A model generated the notes under the pieces. The model saw only the letters and a program-made list of their open reading frames with translations. It was not told where the DNA came from and made no database searches. Both the position numbers and the translations under genes were made by a program. DNA of 13,731 bases from DATBMY01 sp036554605 (GTDB lineage: Bacteria > Acidobacteriota > Blastocatellia > UBA7656): NCBI GenBank assembly GCA_036554605.1, contig DATBMY010000257.1, positions 1 to 13,731 on the forward strand. The letters are read 5' to 3'. Below, piece by piece: positions 1 through 7,065 of the stretch (position 1 is the first letter of the stretch; the number at the start of each line of letters is the position of its first letter).

Positions 1-711
1 ACGAAGCTGCTCGCAAGGCTATACGACCCGACCGAAGGGCGCATACTGCTCGACGGGCGCGACCTGCGCGAGTACGACCTGGAATCGGTGCGTCGCGCCA
101 TCGGAGTCATATTTCAGGATTACGTGCGGTACGCGCTTCGCTTTGATGAAAACATCGGCGTAGGTCAGGTCGATAAAGTGAGCGAGTATCTCGATTCCAT
201 GGAGGCGGCCGAGGCCGAGTCGAAGAAGGCCGCCGCAAAAAAGAGCGACGATAAAGACGCGGCTGAAGAGGCGCGCCGCGCGCCTCCCGCGCCCATAGCG
301 TCGGCCGCCGAAAAGTCGCTTGCGGCGACGCTTTTGCCGCGACTCTCGCGCGGGTACAGGCAGATGCTCGGCCGCCGGTTCGAAGGCGGGGTCGACCTAT
401 CGGGCGGCGAATGGCAGAAGGTGGCGCTCGCCCGCGCCTACATGCGCGACGCGCAGGTGCTCATACTCGACGAGCCGACGGCATCGCTCGACGCGCGCGC
501 CGAATACGAAGTCTTCAGGCGTTTTTCGGAGCTGGTCGAAGGCCGCATGGCGATCATCATCTCGCATCGCTTCTCGACCGTTCGGATGGCCGACCGCATC
601 ATCGTGCTTTACGAAGGCCGCATAGTCGAAGGCGGGACGCACGAAGAGCTGGTGGCGCGCAAAGGACTCTACGCCGAGTTATTCACGCTTCAGGCTGAGG
701 GGTATCGATAG
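1..711 (+). CDS. ABC transporter ATP-binding protein, exporter type (5' end missing)
   Basis: This is the C-terminal ATPase part of an ABC exporter. The reading frame is open from base 1, just after where Walker A would lie (the first residues read TKLLARLYDPTEG), so the start, any membrane domain and the P-loop are off the window. Counting codons from base 1, the Q-loop FQD is at about 38-40, the signature LSGGEWQ at 133-139, Walker B VLILDEP at 153-159, the D-loop SLD just after it, and the switch histidine in IISHR at about 189. The expected ATPase residues are intact. The odd part is residues about 67-101, an Ala/Lys/Glu/Asp-rich insertion between Q-loop and signature. The Q-to-signature distance is about 94 residues, against roughly 50-60 in common exporters. 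The substrate cannot be inferred. The last 29 bp overlap the convergent membrane-protein gene. Confidence 0.93.
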   Translation, partial: TKLLARLYDPTEGRILLDGRDLREYDLESVRRAIGVIFQDYVRYALRFDENIGVGQVDKVSEYLDSMEAAEAESKKAAAKKSDDKDAAEEARRAPPAPIASAAEKSLAATLLPRLSRGYRQMLGRRFEGGVDLSGGEWQKVALARAYMRDAQVLILDEPTASLDARAEYEVFRRFSELVEGRMAIIISHRFSTVRMADRIIVLYEGRIVEGGTHEELVARKGLYAELFTLQAEGYR

Positions 712-1363
712 CCCGAACCGGCGAGCGGTGGCGGTCGGCCCACGCGGCCCAGAACGGCGTTATCCATGCCGCGAGCGCAAATAGCGCGAGCGTCGTTTCA
801 TCTTCGGGCGGCGGCCCCGCGAAGTTCGCGCCGTAGGCGGCGACGATCAAAAGAACCAGCGACCAGAAGGCGAATCTTCCTATGCGGTCGCGCGCGCGCG
901 TTGTCTTCAGGTATTGCCATAAGCCCCAGGCGAAGATAAGCCCTTCGACAATGAGCGTCCACGTCACGCTATTCCATAAGCCAAAGCCGACGCGGGTCTC
1001 GCTGCCAGGATAGATCGGCAGGTCGGGCGCGTGGACCAGGGCGTCCATGAACCAGTGGCTGATGACGCCGACCCAGATCATAAACGCGCCCGCACTGTAG
1101 CGAGAGAAGCCCCAGTAGACGAACGAGAAAAGAAAAGCCCAGCCGATGGCCGCCATCAGGCTGTGCGAGTATGGATAATAGATAAACTTCAGCGGGGTGA
1201 AGGCGGTGAAATTAGGCTCAATGCGAACCTCTTCCCATTCCATCAGGATAAACAGCGGCCAGACGAGGTCCAGAAGCAGCGGCGCGGCGATGAGCGCGCC
1301 GAGCGAGGCGCGGGGCGCAACCCGCTTGGCGGCAAGCCCCACGGCGTAGTGTCCTATAAACAT
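683..1363 (-). CDS. Polytopic membrane protein, YdjM/DUF457-like metal-dependent hydrolase type
   Basis: A protein of about 226 residues with five or six hydrophobic segments (roughly 22-41, 68-85, 91-108, 131-151, 163-181 and 191-208). It opens with MFIGHYAVGLAAKR, has a YSHS motif around His67, and SHWFMDALVH around 102-111 with His103, Asp107 and His111. Scattered membrane-associated histidines and aspartates of this kind are typical of inner-membrane hydrolase-like proteins of the YdjM/DUF457 group, whose substrates are mostly unknown. The assignment rests on motif resemblance. I chose the ATG at 1363 because the family-like sequence begins there. A TTG at 1399 would add 12 basic, non-conserved-looking residues, and neither start has a clear ribosome binding site. 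The gene converges on the ABC gene with a 29-bp overlap of the 3' ends and faces the next gene divergently. Confidence 0.8.
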   Translation of the reverse strand: MFIGHYAVGLAAKRVAPRASLGALIAAPLLLDLVWPLFILMEWEEVRIEPNFTAFTPLKFIYYPYSHSLMAAIGWAFLFSFVYWGFSRYSAGAFMIWVGVISHWFMDALVHAPDLPIYPGSETRVGFGLWNSVTWTLIVEGLIFAWGLWQYLKTTRARDRIGRFAFWSLVLLIVAAYGANFAGPPPEDETTLALFALAAWITPFWAAWADRHRSPVRAIDTPQPEA

Positions 1364-1468
1364 GCGCGATACTTTACGACGGCGCACCGGGACGGGCAAG
1401 GAGATTTTCTTGTAACCGGGCCCGGGCGGCTTTCGTTTTGGCCAGCAGTGGGAATTTGACAGGCTCTA

Positions 1469-1500
1469 TTGACAATCAGTCTGAATATTCCACTTAGAAT
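1469..1500 (+). promoter_or_regulatory. Possible promoter of the secreted lipocalin-like gene
   Basis: A perfect TTGACA at 1469-1474 is followed by TAGAAT at 1495-1500, in front of the gene starting at 1535. The spacer is 20 bp, longer than the usual 17, so this is a weak call. A second TTGACA lies at 1456-1461, 13 bp upstream. Confidence 0.35.
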
Positions 1501-1534
1501 TCTCTCAACTTTCAACAAAAGGAGTAAGCAGGAA

Positions 1535-2041
1535 ATGAAAAGGCTTAAATCTGTCTGCGCGGTATTCTCTGTTTTGATCTTGAGCAACTGGGCAGTTGCC
1601 GCTCCACCCGCCAATTTCGCGGGCACCTGGGAGCTTGATAAAGCGAAGAGCGAAGGCTTGCAGGGCCGGATGGCGGACCTGAACCAGACATGGACCGTGA
1701 CGCAGGATGAAAAGACGCTGGCGGTCTCGATACAGCTTTCCGGCGGGGCTCAGGAAATGCCCGCGCAGAAGTACACATACAATCTCGACGGCAGCGAGAC
1801 GACCGCCGAGGTCGGAGGCCGAATGCCGGGCAAGGCCACGATGAAAGCCAAGTGGATGGGCGACGGCAAGATCCTTGAGATCAACTCGGTGCGCAACCTC
1901 AATGTACAGGGTAACGAAGTGACGATCACGACGACCGAGCACTGGGAGCTTGCCGACGGCGGCAAGACGCTCATGGTCCACCGCAAGAGCGAAAGCCCTC
2001 GCGGCACGCAGGAATCAAAACTGACCCTGGTCAAAAAGTAG
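1535..2041 (+). CDS. Small secreted protein, lipocalin-like beta-barrel (unknown function)
   Basis: A 168-residue protein. Residues 1 to about 23 form a signal peptide (MKRLK, a hydrophobic stretch, then AVA before APP), so it should be exported. The mature part begins NFAGTWELDKAKS, a G-x-W motif near the start of a chain of alternating hydrophobic/polar strands ending in SKLTLVKK. This resembles the lipocalin or fatty-acid-binding barrels common in secreted proteins of soil bacteria, but I cannot name a ligand or an exact family. The ATG at 1535 is preferred over an upstream ATG at 1469. It begins a canonical signal peptide and follows AAAAGGAG at 1517-1524, whereas the upstream frame coincides with a putative -35 element. 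A strong hairpin lies downstream at 2068-2120. Confidence 0.82.
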   Translation: MKRLKSVCAVFSVLILSNWAVAAPPANFAGTWELDKAKSEGLQGRMADLNQTWTVTQDEKTLAVSIQLSGGAQEMPAQKYTYNLDGSETTAEVGGRMPGKATMKAKWMGDGKILEINSVRNLNVQGNEVTITTTEHWELADGGKTLMVHRKSESPRGTQESKLTLVKK

Positions 2042-2067
2042 ACTCTGTTCTTAAACCCGTGCTTGTC

Positions 2068-2120
2068 GAGAGCGGGGGACTTACGGCTCAGTTTATTGAG
2101 GCCGTGAGTTTCCCGCTTTC
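2068..2120. terminator. Long imperfect hairpin, probable transcription terminator
   Basis: The outer stem AGCGGG (2071-2076) pairs with CCCGCT (2112-2117) and the inner stem ACTTACGGC (2079-2087) with GCCGTGAGT (2101-2109) through one wobble pair. The stem can extend towards the loop with one bulge. It lies 27 bp after the stop of the lipocalin-like gene. There is only a weak T-rich tail (CTTTCAAATTT), so termination is likely but not certain. Confidence 0.5.
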
Positions 2121-2334
2121 AAATTTCGAAAAGTATGCTATTCTTACTTTCGCATTAGCAATCCGCTCAGGCGGTCGAGCCTATGAAAGAAATGTACTGA
2201 GCTAACCTCGCCCTTCCTTGCTGGCCTCTAAGGGTCAGTGTCTCTCCAACACTTATCGAAGTCCGGACCGCTCAGGCGACACAAGATCGAAACCTCTCCT
2301 GTGATGGGTCCGTAGTCATTGCGAGCAGGCAAAA
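2121..2334. other. Leader/intergenic region upstream of the MATE gene, no gene seen
   Basis: No open frame here looks coding. The 11-mer CCGCTCAGGCG occurs twice, at 2163-2173 and 2268-2278. GGACC (2265-2269) can pair with GGTCC (2307-2311), enclosing a nested CACA/TGTG pairing. This could be part of a structured mRNA leader, but it matches no riboswitch consensus that I recognise. A TATGCT or TATTCT at 2134-2144 could be a -10 element, without a convincing -35. Confidence 0.3.
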
Positions 2335-3771
2335 ATGAAAGCAGAACTGGAAACCGAAATAATAGCGGAGAGAACCCAGGGTCCGTTTGCCCGCGTCTTT
2401 GGCACCATACGCGAAGCGATCGTCGGCAGCCATCAGGATTTCACCGAGATCGGCATAGGTCGCGCCATAACGCTTCTGGCCATCCCCATGGTCATCGAGA
2501 TGTCCATGGAGTCTCTGTTCGGCATAGTCGACGTCTTCTTCGTGGCGGGGCTTGGGGCCGACGCGGTGGCGGTAGTAGGGCTGACCGAGTCGCTTTTGAC
2601 GCTCGTCTTCGCCGTGGCCATCGGGCTCAGCATGGCGACGACCGCCATGGTTGCGCGCCGCATAGGCGAAAAGGACACGGAGGGAGCGGCCCGCGCCTCG
2701 GTACAGGCCATATTTATTGGCATCGCGGCGTCCATCCCTATAGGCGTAGTAGGCTTTTTGTTCACGCCCGCAATTTTGGACCTCATGGGCGCGACCGAAA
2801 GCGTAATCGAGAACGGCTCAAGCTACGGCACGCTTATACTCGGCGGCAATGTGATAATCATGCTGCTGTTTTTGTTGAACGCTATTTTTCGCGGCGCGGG
2901 CGACGCGGCAATCGCGATGCGCGTGTTGCTGATTTCAAATGCGATCAACATAGTGCTTGATCCCTGCCTCATCCTCGGCCTGGGGCCGTTTCCCGAAATG
3001 GGGGTGACGGGCGCGGCGCTGGCGACAAATATCGGGCGCAGCGTGGGCGTGGTTTATCAATTCTACGTTTTGCTCACGGGGCGCAGCCGCATCAAGGTGA
3101 GTTTCGGCCAGATGCGTATCGACCCGAAGGTGATGCTCAGTCTGCTGCGCGTGTCGCTGGGCGGGATATTCCAGTTTCTTGTCGCGACCGCGAGCTGGGT
3201 AGCGCTCGTGCGCATAGTCGCAATCTTCGGCAGCTCGGCGCTCGCCGGCTACACCATCGCGCTTCGCATAATCATCTTTGCGCTACTGCCCTCGTGGGGA
3301 ATGAGCAACGCGGCGGCTACGCTCGTGGGGCAGAACCTCGGCGCACAAAAACCCGAGCGCGCCGAGCGAAGCGTCTGGGTAACGGGATTTGCCAACATGG
3401 TGTTTCTCGGCATAGTGACGGTCGTATTCATCGTACTGGCCGAGCCGCTGATACGCATCTTCACCGATGACGAATCGGTCGTGGTGTATGGCACGTCCTG
3501 CTTGCGCTTTATAAGCTACGGCTATGTCTTTTACGCCTATGCCCAGGTCATGGTGGCGGCCTTCAACGGCGCGGGCGACACGAGGACGCCCACGTTTATC
3601 AACCTCGCCATCTACTGGCTTTTCCAGATACCGCTCGCCTACCTGCTGGCGGTAAGTTATGAAATGGACGCCTATGGGGTATTTGTAGCGATAACGATAT
3701 CCGAATCGTTGCTTGCGGTGGTGGCAGTGCTGTTATTCAGGCGCGGCCGCTGGAAGCAGCAGAAGATATAA
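2335..3771 (+). CDS. MATE family multidrug/cation efflux transporter
   Basis: A 478-residue integral inner-membrane protein with about 12 hydrophobic segments in two homologous halves, the layout of MATE transporters that export cationic drugs, toxins or metabolites using a Na+ or H+ gradient. Family-like elements are the first-helix region around 50-83 ending in ADAVAVVGL, FRGAGD (185-190) with NIVLDP (205-210) and GVTGAALAT (223-231), VGQNLGA (331-337), and the second-half FNGAGDTRTP (410-419). A hydrophilic N-terminal extension of about 40 residues precedes the first helix. Overall length is normal. The ATG at 2335 is preceded only by a weak GCAGG. The cytochrome gene follows 81 bp later on the same strand and may be co-transcribed. 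The substrate is unknown. Confidence 0.93.
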   Translation: MKAELETEIIAERTQGPFARVFGTIREAIVGSHQDFTEIGIGRAITLLAIPMVIEMSMESLFGIVDVFFVAGLGADAVAVVGLTESLLTLVFAVAIGLSMATTAMVARRIGEKDTEGAARASVQAIFIGIAASIPIGVVGFLFTPAILDLMGATESVIENGSSYGTLILGGNVIIMLLFLLNAIFRGAGDAAIAMRVLLISNAINIVLDPCLILGLGPFPEMGVTGAALATNIGRSVGVVYQFYVLLTGRSRIKVSFGQMRIDPKVMLSLLRVSLGGIFQFLVATASWVALVRIVAIFGSSALAGYTIALRIIIFALLPSWGMSNAAATLVGQNLGAQKPERAERSVWVTGFANMVFLGIVTVVFIVLAEPLIRIFTDDESVVVYGTSCLRFISYGYVFYAYAQVMVAAFNGAGDTRTPTFINLAIYWLFQIPLAYLLAVSYEMDAYGVFVAITISESLLAVVAVLLFRRGRWKQQKI

Positions 3772-3852
3772 CGCGATTGCGGTTTGCATGCGCGGCCGAG
3801 AATCAATATAACCTGAGAGTGTTTGACTGAGATTACGAGCAGGGGTGAATTA

Positions 3853-4857
3853 ATGCTCAGACGGTTAAAGATACTGATCCTCGTTGCGGGCTTATGCCCG
3901 GCAATTCTATCCGGCGCCATAAGTGCGGCCCAGCAACCGGACGCCGCGCAGAAAAAACTCGACCCCGCGGCCTGGGGCTCAAGTCACGCGGGCAAGCCCG
4001 TCCCGGAGTACATATCGGGCGACGAATGCCTCTTCTGCCACCGCAATGACATTGGGCCGGGGTGGCAGAAGAACGCGCACGGCAAAGCTCTGCGCCAGCG
4101 CGAGGACGCGCCCGAGATCGCGGCCATACTCAAATCCGAGCCTCGTATCCTCGCGATGGCGCCGCAAATCGAATTCTTCCTCGGAAGCCGCAAGCACGTG
4201 CGGTTCTTGAAAAAGGATGGATACGGGAGATTCGCCATCTTGAGCGCGCGGGCCGAGCTTAACGAGTCGGGCGCGGCGCAAAAGTGGATCGGCGCGGAAA
4301 GAGCGGCCTGGGATAAAGACCGCTTCGCCGCCAAATGCGTCGGCTGTCACACAACGGGCGTCAACCCGAAAGATAATACCTTTACGGCCTTCGGCCTCGA
4401 TTGTTATACCTGCCACGGCGTCGTGGATCTTGAACACACCAACGACATTTCAAAGATATTCCTATCAAAGAAGCGGCGCAGTGACGCGCGAGTGATAACC
4501 TCGACCTGCGCGTCGTGCCACCTGCGCGGAGGCAAGTCGCGCTCGACGGGGCTCCCCTTTCCGAACAACTTCGTAGCGGGCGATAATCTTTTTCAGGATT
4601 TTCTCGTGGACTTTTCAAAGGCGGATGATGAAAGCCTCAACCCCGGCGACCGCCACATCTACCGAAATGTTCGCGACGTGGTCGTCAGCGGCATAGAGTA
4701 CCCTACCTGCATCAACTGTCACGACGTTCACAAGAATACGAGCTTCAAGCACCGGCGCGCGCCTCGCACCGCCATCTGCGCCGACTGCCATAACGCCGAA
4801 GGGACAATAAAGGGAAGCAAGCCCTACACGGTTCACAGCGAAGTGTGCGAATACTGA
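3853..4857 (+). CDS. Exported hexaheme cytochrome c
   Basis: A 334-residue protein with a signal peptide (MLRRLK, hydrophobic core, cleavage probably after about residue 26) and six CxxCH heme c attachment motifs: CLFCH (59-63), CVGCH (162-166), CYTCH (184-188), CASCH (219-223), CINCH (286-290) and CADCH (309-313). It should be matured periplasmically by the cytochrome c assembly machinery and carry electrons. The spacing loosely resembles cytochrome c554-like multiheme proteins, but I cannot assign a family with certainty. About 100 residues without a heme motif separate hemes 1 and 2, perhaps a partner- or substrate-binding domain. The ATG at 3853 is chosen because AGGGGTG (3841-3847) precedes it and the signal peptide starts there. 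A TTG at 3823 lacks both. No oxidase, reductase or quinol partner lies nearby. Confidence 0.9.
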   Translation: MLRRLKILILVAGLCPAILSGAISAAQQPDAAQKKLDPAAWGSSHAGKPVPEYISGDECLFCHRNDIGPGWQKNAHGKALRQREDAPEIAAILKSEPRILAMAPQIEFFLGSRKHVRFLKKDGYGRFAILSARAELNESGAAQKWIGAERAAWDKDRFAAKCVGCHTTGVNPKDNTFTAFGLDCYTCHGVVDLEHTNDISKIFLSKKRRSDARVITSTCASCHLRGGKSRSTGLPFPNNFVAGDNLFQDFLVDFSKADDESLNPGDRHIYRNVRDVVVSGIEYPTCINCHDVHKNTSFKHRRAPRTAICADCHNAEGTIKGSKPYTVHSEVCEY

Positions 4858-4858
4858 T

Positions 4859-5003
4859 GGCCAGGGGTCTGGGACCGGGAGCCAGGGGTCAGAAAGTATT
4901 TGAATTATGAAATCCCAGATTTGAAAGGCCGGAATCACTCTTCCCTGTAACCTGTTTTCTACTGCCAGTCCTGGCCCCCGGCCCCCGGCTCCCGACCCCT
5001 GAC
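4859..5003. repeat. Imperfect inverted repeat of GGAGCCAGGGGTC-type units
   Basis: The arm at 4859-4892 carries CCAGGGGTC twice (4861-4869 and 4882-4890). The reverse complement of 4970-5003 aligns along its whole length, with a few substitutions and single-base indels and with the same AGGGGTC and GGGAGCC words. The arms are separated by about 77 bp of AT-richer DNA. The element sits between the convergent cytochrome gene and the small unknown gene, and its right arm encodes the last residues of the latter. Comparable simple GGAGCCAGGGGTC-like intergenic repeats are, from memory, common in some Acidobacteriota and Cyanobacteria. Other copies would have to be sought in the genome. Confidence 0.6.
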
Positions 5004-5267
5004 CCGGTTGCGGTACTCAATCGCCTGTTCAAGCACCCTGCGGTATTCGGTGATGTCGACATCTCGCTCGCTGCACAGCAGGAACAGGAATCCGTCATCG
5101 CGGAAGTTGTCGTCCCAGGTTATCACCTGCTCGTCGGTCCATTCGGGCCGGTACCGCCGCATCTTTTCGTCATCCATGCGGTCGAAGTAAGCGCGCAGGT
5201 TGACGTCCGTTTCGTCCATCGGCTCGTCGGATGGCTCCAGCTCGAATCTCCAAACCGGTTGTTGCAT
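4959..5267 (-). CDS. Small protein of unknown function, C-terminus encoded by a repeat
   Basis: A 102-residue acidic, tryptophan- and arginine-containing protein that I do not recognise. It has no signal peptide or membrane segment. Residues about 20-88 look genuinely coding (for example RAYFDRMDDEKMRRYRPEW, then DGFLFLLCSERDVDITEYRR) and probably form a small mixed alpha/beta fold. Residues from about 89 to the end (REPGAGGQDWQ) are read from the right arm of the inverted repeat, so the original C-terminus may have been changed or extended by the repeat. The ATG at 5267 has no strong ribosome binding site. The gene lies 77 bp downstream of the amidohydrolase gene on the same strand, separated by a perfect hairpin. 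Confidence 0.6.
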   Translation of the reverse strand: MQQPVWRFELEPSDEPMDETDVNLRAYFDRMDDEKMRRYRPEWTDEQVITWDDNFRDDGFLFLLCSERDVDITEYRRVLEQAIEYRNRVRGREPGAGGQDWQ

Positions 5268-5294
5268 ACGCTACGTCCCGTAGTGCTGTGAAGG

Positions 5295-5331
5295 CCAGAG
5301 TATGGGGCAGGCTCTCTGCCCCATACTCTGG
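5295..5331. terminator. Perfect 16-bp hairpin downstream of the amidohydrolase gene
   Basis: The left arm at 5295-5310 (CCAGAGTATGGGGCAG) is the exact reverse complement of 5316-5331, around a five-base loop. A smaller palindrome, GGGATA-AC-TATCCC on the minus strand (5329-5342), abuts it. The hairpin lies 14 bp past the amidohydrolase stop. No T-tract follows on either strand, so it could be a factor-assisted terminator or an mRNA 3'-end stabiliser. Confidence 0.6.
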
Positions 5332-5344
5332 GATAGTTATCCCA

Positions 5345-6862
5345 TCAGTCGCCGGCACGCACCCAGCCATAAGCGGCGTTGCTGCGCTGCCCGCCCTGGT
5401 CGAGGTAGGCTGTTTTCAGCCGCTCCAGCGAATCCGCGGGAAGCGCATTGCGCTTAGCCTTCGGGTTGACCTTGTAAATCTTCGCCGCGTTCAGCCCGAG
5501 GATTCTCGCCTTGTCCTCTTTAGTCAGCTTCTTATAGCCGAACTTCTCGCACATCTCATCGGAGATCTGGAATCGCTTGAACGCGTCGATAGCCCATTGC
5601 GGCGAGCCCCACCAGAGGCAGTCGGTGCCCCACACGACGTGGTCCGAGCCGTAGTGCTTGATGTTCTTGCCTATGCCGTGCATAGCCATGACGGGGTCGG
5701 CGATGACGAGGACGTTAAAGAAGCTGCCGATCTCGCAATAGACGTTGTTCAAGTTCGGATTGCGCTTCTTTATGTCCATAAGGACCTTGTGCCATTCGAA
5801 GTCGCCGGTGGTCGGGTCGTACTGGTTGCTCTTTTGCCAATCCGCCTCGTTCGGCCCGTGCTTGAGCGCCGAGTGATAGACGATGAAGTTGAAATCGGGA
5901 TTGCGAAGCGCCGCTTTTTCGACGTCTTTCGGATTGGCCAGGTGGCCGAGCTTCTCCGACTGGTAGGAGAATCCTTTGTGCACGCTGATGTTTCTCATGC
6001 CGCGCTTGCGCGACTCTTCGATGAACCACTGCGCGTTGTCGTCATCGAGCTGGAACCCCCCGCCCGACCTGCCCGGATCGGTGTGGCAATACCATTTCCA
6101 CGAGTCGATCTTGTAGATGTTGATCTCGCGGTCCATCTGCTCAAGGACCGCCGCCTTGTCTACGGAGTTCGTCTCCTTGTTCCAGTAGTGATTAGGCGCG
6201 AGGTTGCCCTGACAAAGCGCCCGCTGCGAGCCGGCCAGCGCGTTGATCTCGTTCTTTGATTTGCTCATAACCCAGCTCGGAAGGACGCGCCCCGCCACGC
6301 CGGGCGTGCGCGCCGCGCCTTCGAGCACCTTGCCCTCTTTGTCACGCAGCTCTTCCCTGCCCGGCACGCCCGATATGACGACCATGGATGTTTCGCTGTC
6401 GAAGAACATCTCTTTGACGAAATTCTTGAAGCTGTAGGACTCGGCGTTGTTCTTGAGCTGAAATCCCATGTTCTTGACAAACTCCATCTCGCGAAAAGGC
6501 AGCGAGAGGCCGTTTGTGAAATGCGCCTGCACGTCGATGACGAAGTATTCGCCTTTCGGGAACTTCTCATCTATCGCGGCGGGCTCGTAGGTTTCGACCT
6601 CTTCAACATCCCAGACCTTGCCATAGACCTTATTCTGGGCCAGAAAGCAGGTAGCAAGCCCCATCGCGCTCGCCATAAAAGTGCGCCGGTCCACCCCGAG
6701 CTTCTTCGAGCGCTCGCCGGCCATCTCGCCTATGAGATGCTCGACCTTTTTCTGCTGGGGAGTCTGCGGGCGGGGGATGAACTCTTCGTTCGAGACCACC
6801 TGCGTGGGCATGGGCGAATCCACACCCTTCTTCATGTCACGCAACGCTTTCCTTATCCACAT
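5345..6862 (-). CDS. Tat-exported amidohydrolase family 2 protein (metal-dependent TIM-barrel hydrolase/decarboxylase type)
   Basis: A 505-residue protein. DRRTFMASA with twin arginines at 59-60 and a following hydrophobic stretch looks like a Tat signal, but after an unusually long N-region of about 55 residues. The rest resembles the amidohydrolase-2 TIM barrel, which includes hydrolases and non-oxidative decarboxylases: VIDVQAHF (108-115) at the first strand, YKIDSWKWY around 250-258, SVHKGF with His295, VYHSAL with His330, and VVWGTDCLWWGSPQWAI with Asp414. The usual first-strand HxH reads Gln112-Ala-His114, so one metal histidine is replaced. The tail after about 455 (RILGLNAAKIY) is typical of the family. 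The start is supported by AAAGGAAC upstream, matching the leader of the acyl-CoA dehydrogenase gene. It follows the SDR gene on the same strand after 203 bp. The substrate is unknown. Confidence 0.88.
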   Translation of the reverse strand: MWIRKALRDMKKGVDSPMPTQVVSNEEFIPRPQTPQQKKVEHLIGEMAGERSKKLGVDRRTFMASAMGLATCFLAQNKVYGKVWDVEEVETYEPAAIDEKFPKGEYFVIDVQAHFTNGLSLPFREMEFVKNMGFQLKNNAESYSFKNFVKEMFFDSETSMVVISGVPGREELRDKEGKVLEGAARTPGVAGRVLPSWVMSKSKNEINALAGSQRALCQGNLAPNHYWNKETNSVDKAAVLEQMDREINIYKIDSWKWYCHTDPGRSGGGFQLDDDNAQWFIEESRKRGMRNISVHKGFSYQSEKLGHLANPKDVEKAALRNPDFNFIVYHSALKHGPNEADWQKSNQYDPTTGDFEWHKVLMDIKKRNPNLNNVYCEIGSFFNVLVIADPVMAMHGIGKNIKHYGSDHVVWGTDCLWWGSPQWAIDAFKRFQISDEMCEKFGYKKLTKEDKARILGLNAAKIYKVNPKAKRNALPADSLERLKTAYLDQGGQRSNAAYGWVRAGD

Positions 6863-7065
6863 ACGCTGATGTTCCTTTCATAATTGAGCCAACTGATTTG
6901 CGCGCCCCGCCCCTCAAGGCGCGGGCAATAATGTCAAATTGCTTTCGGGGATGGCGAGGAGTTTATCTCATTTCGCGCCCGTTTGCCTACCTGTCCGGCG
7001 CGACCGAGTTGAACCGCCACGACTGCAGCTACGTGCGCCCGCAGCGCGCGGTTACAAATTCGCCG
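6863..7065. other. Intergenic region between SDR and amidohydrolase genes, no gene seen
   Basis: This 203-bp gap contains no convincing gene. There is a GC-rich imperfect dyad at about 6899-6928 (GCGCGCCCCGCC against GGCGCGGGC). It may end or pause the SDR transcript, so whether the amidohydrolase shares the SDR/ACAD transcript is open. Confidence 0.3.

Noticed and set aside
1505..1981. Minus-strand open frame opposite the lipocalin-like gene
   Set aside because: It has no motif or start signal, and it is antisense to a protein with a clear signal peptide.
2221..2334. Known riboswitch (SAM, guanidine, c-di-GMP types considered) in front of the MATE gene
   Set aside because: None of the conserved cores I remember is present. 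Only generic pairing potential is visible.
2319..2960. Plus-strand open frame in another phase over the MATE gene
   Set aside because: The translation is Arg/His/Gly-rich nonsense, typical of a frame shadow. The MATE frame explains the region.
5231..6259. Long plus-strand open frame (342 codons) opposite the amidohydrolase
   Set aside because: It is antisense to a well-supported enzyme gene. Its translation is rich in Val/Leu/Arg/Ala with no recognisable motif, as expected from the GC-rich complement of a real gene.
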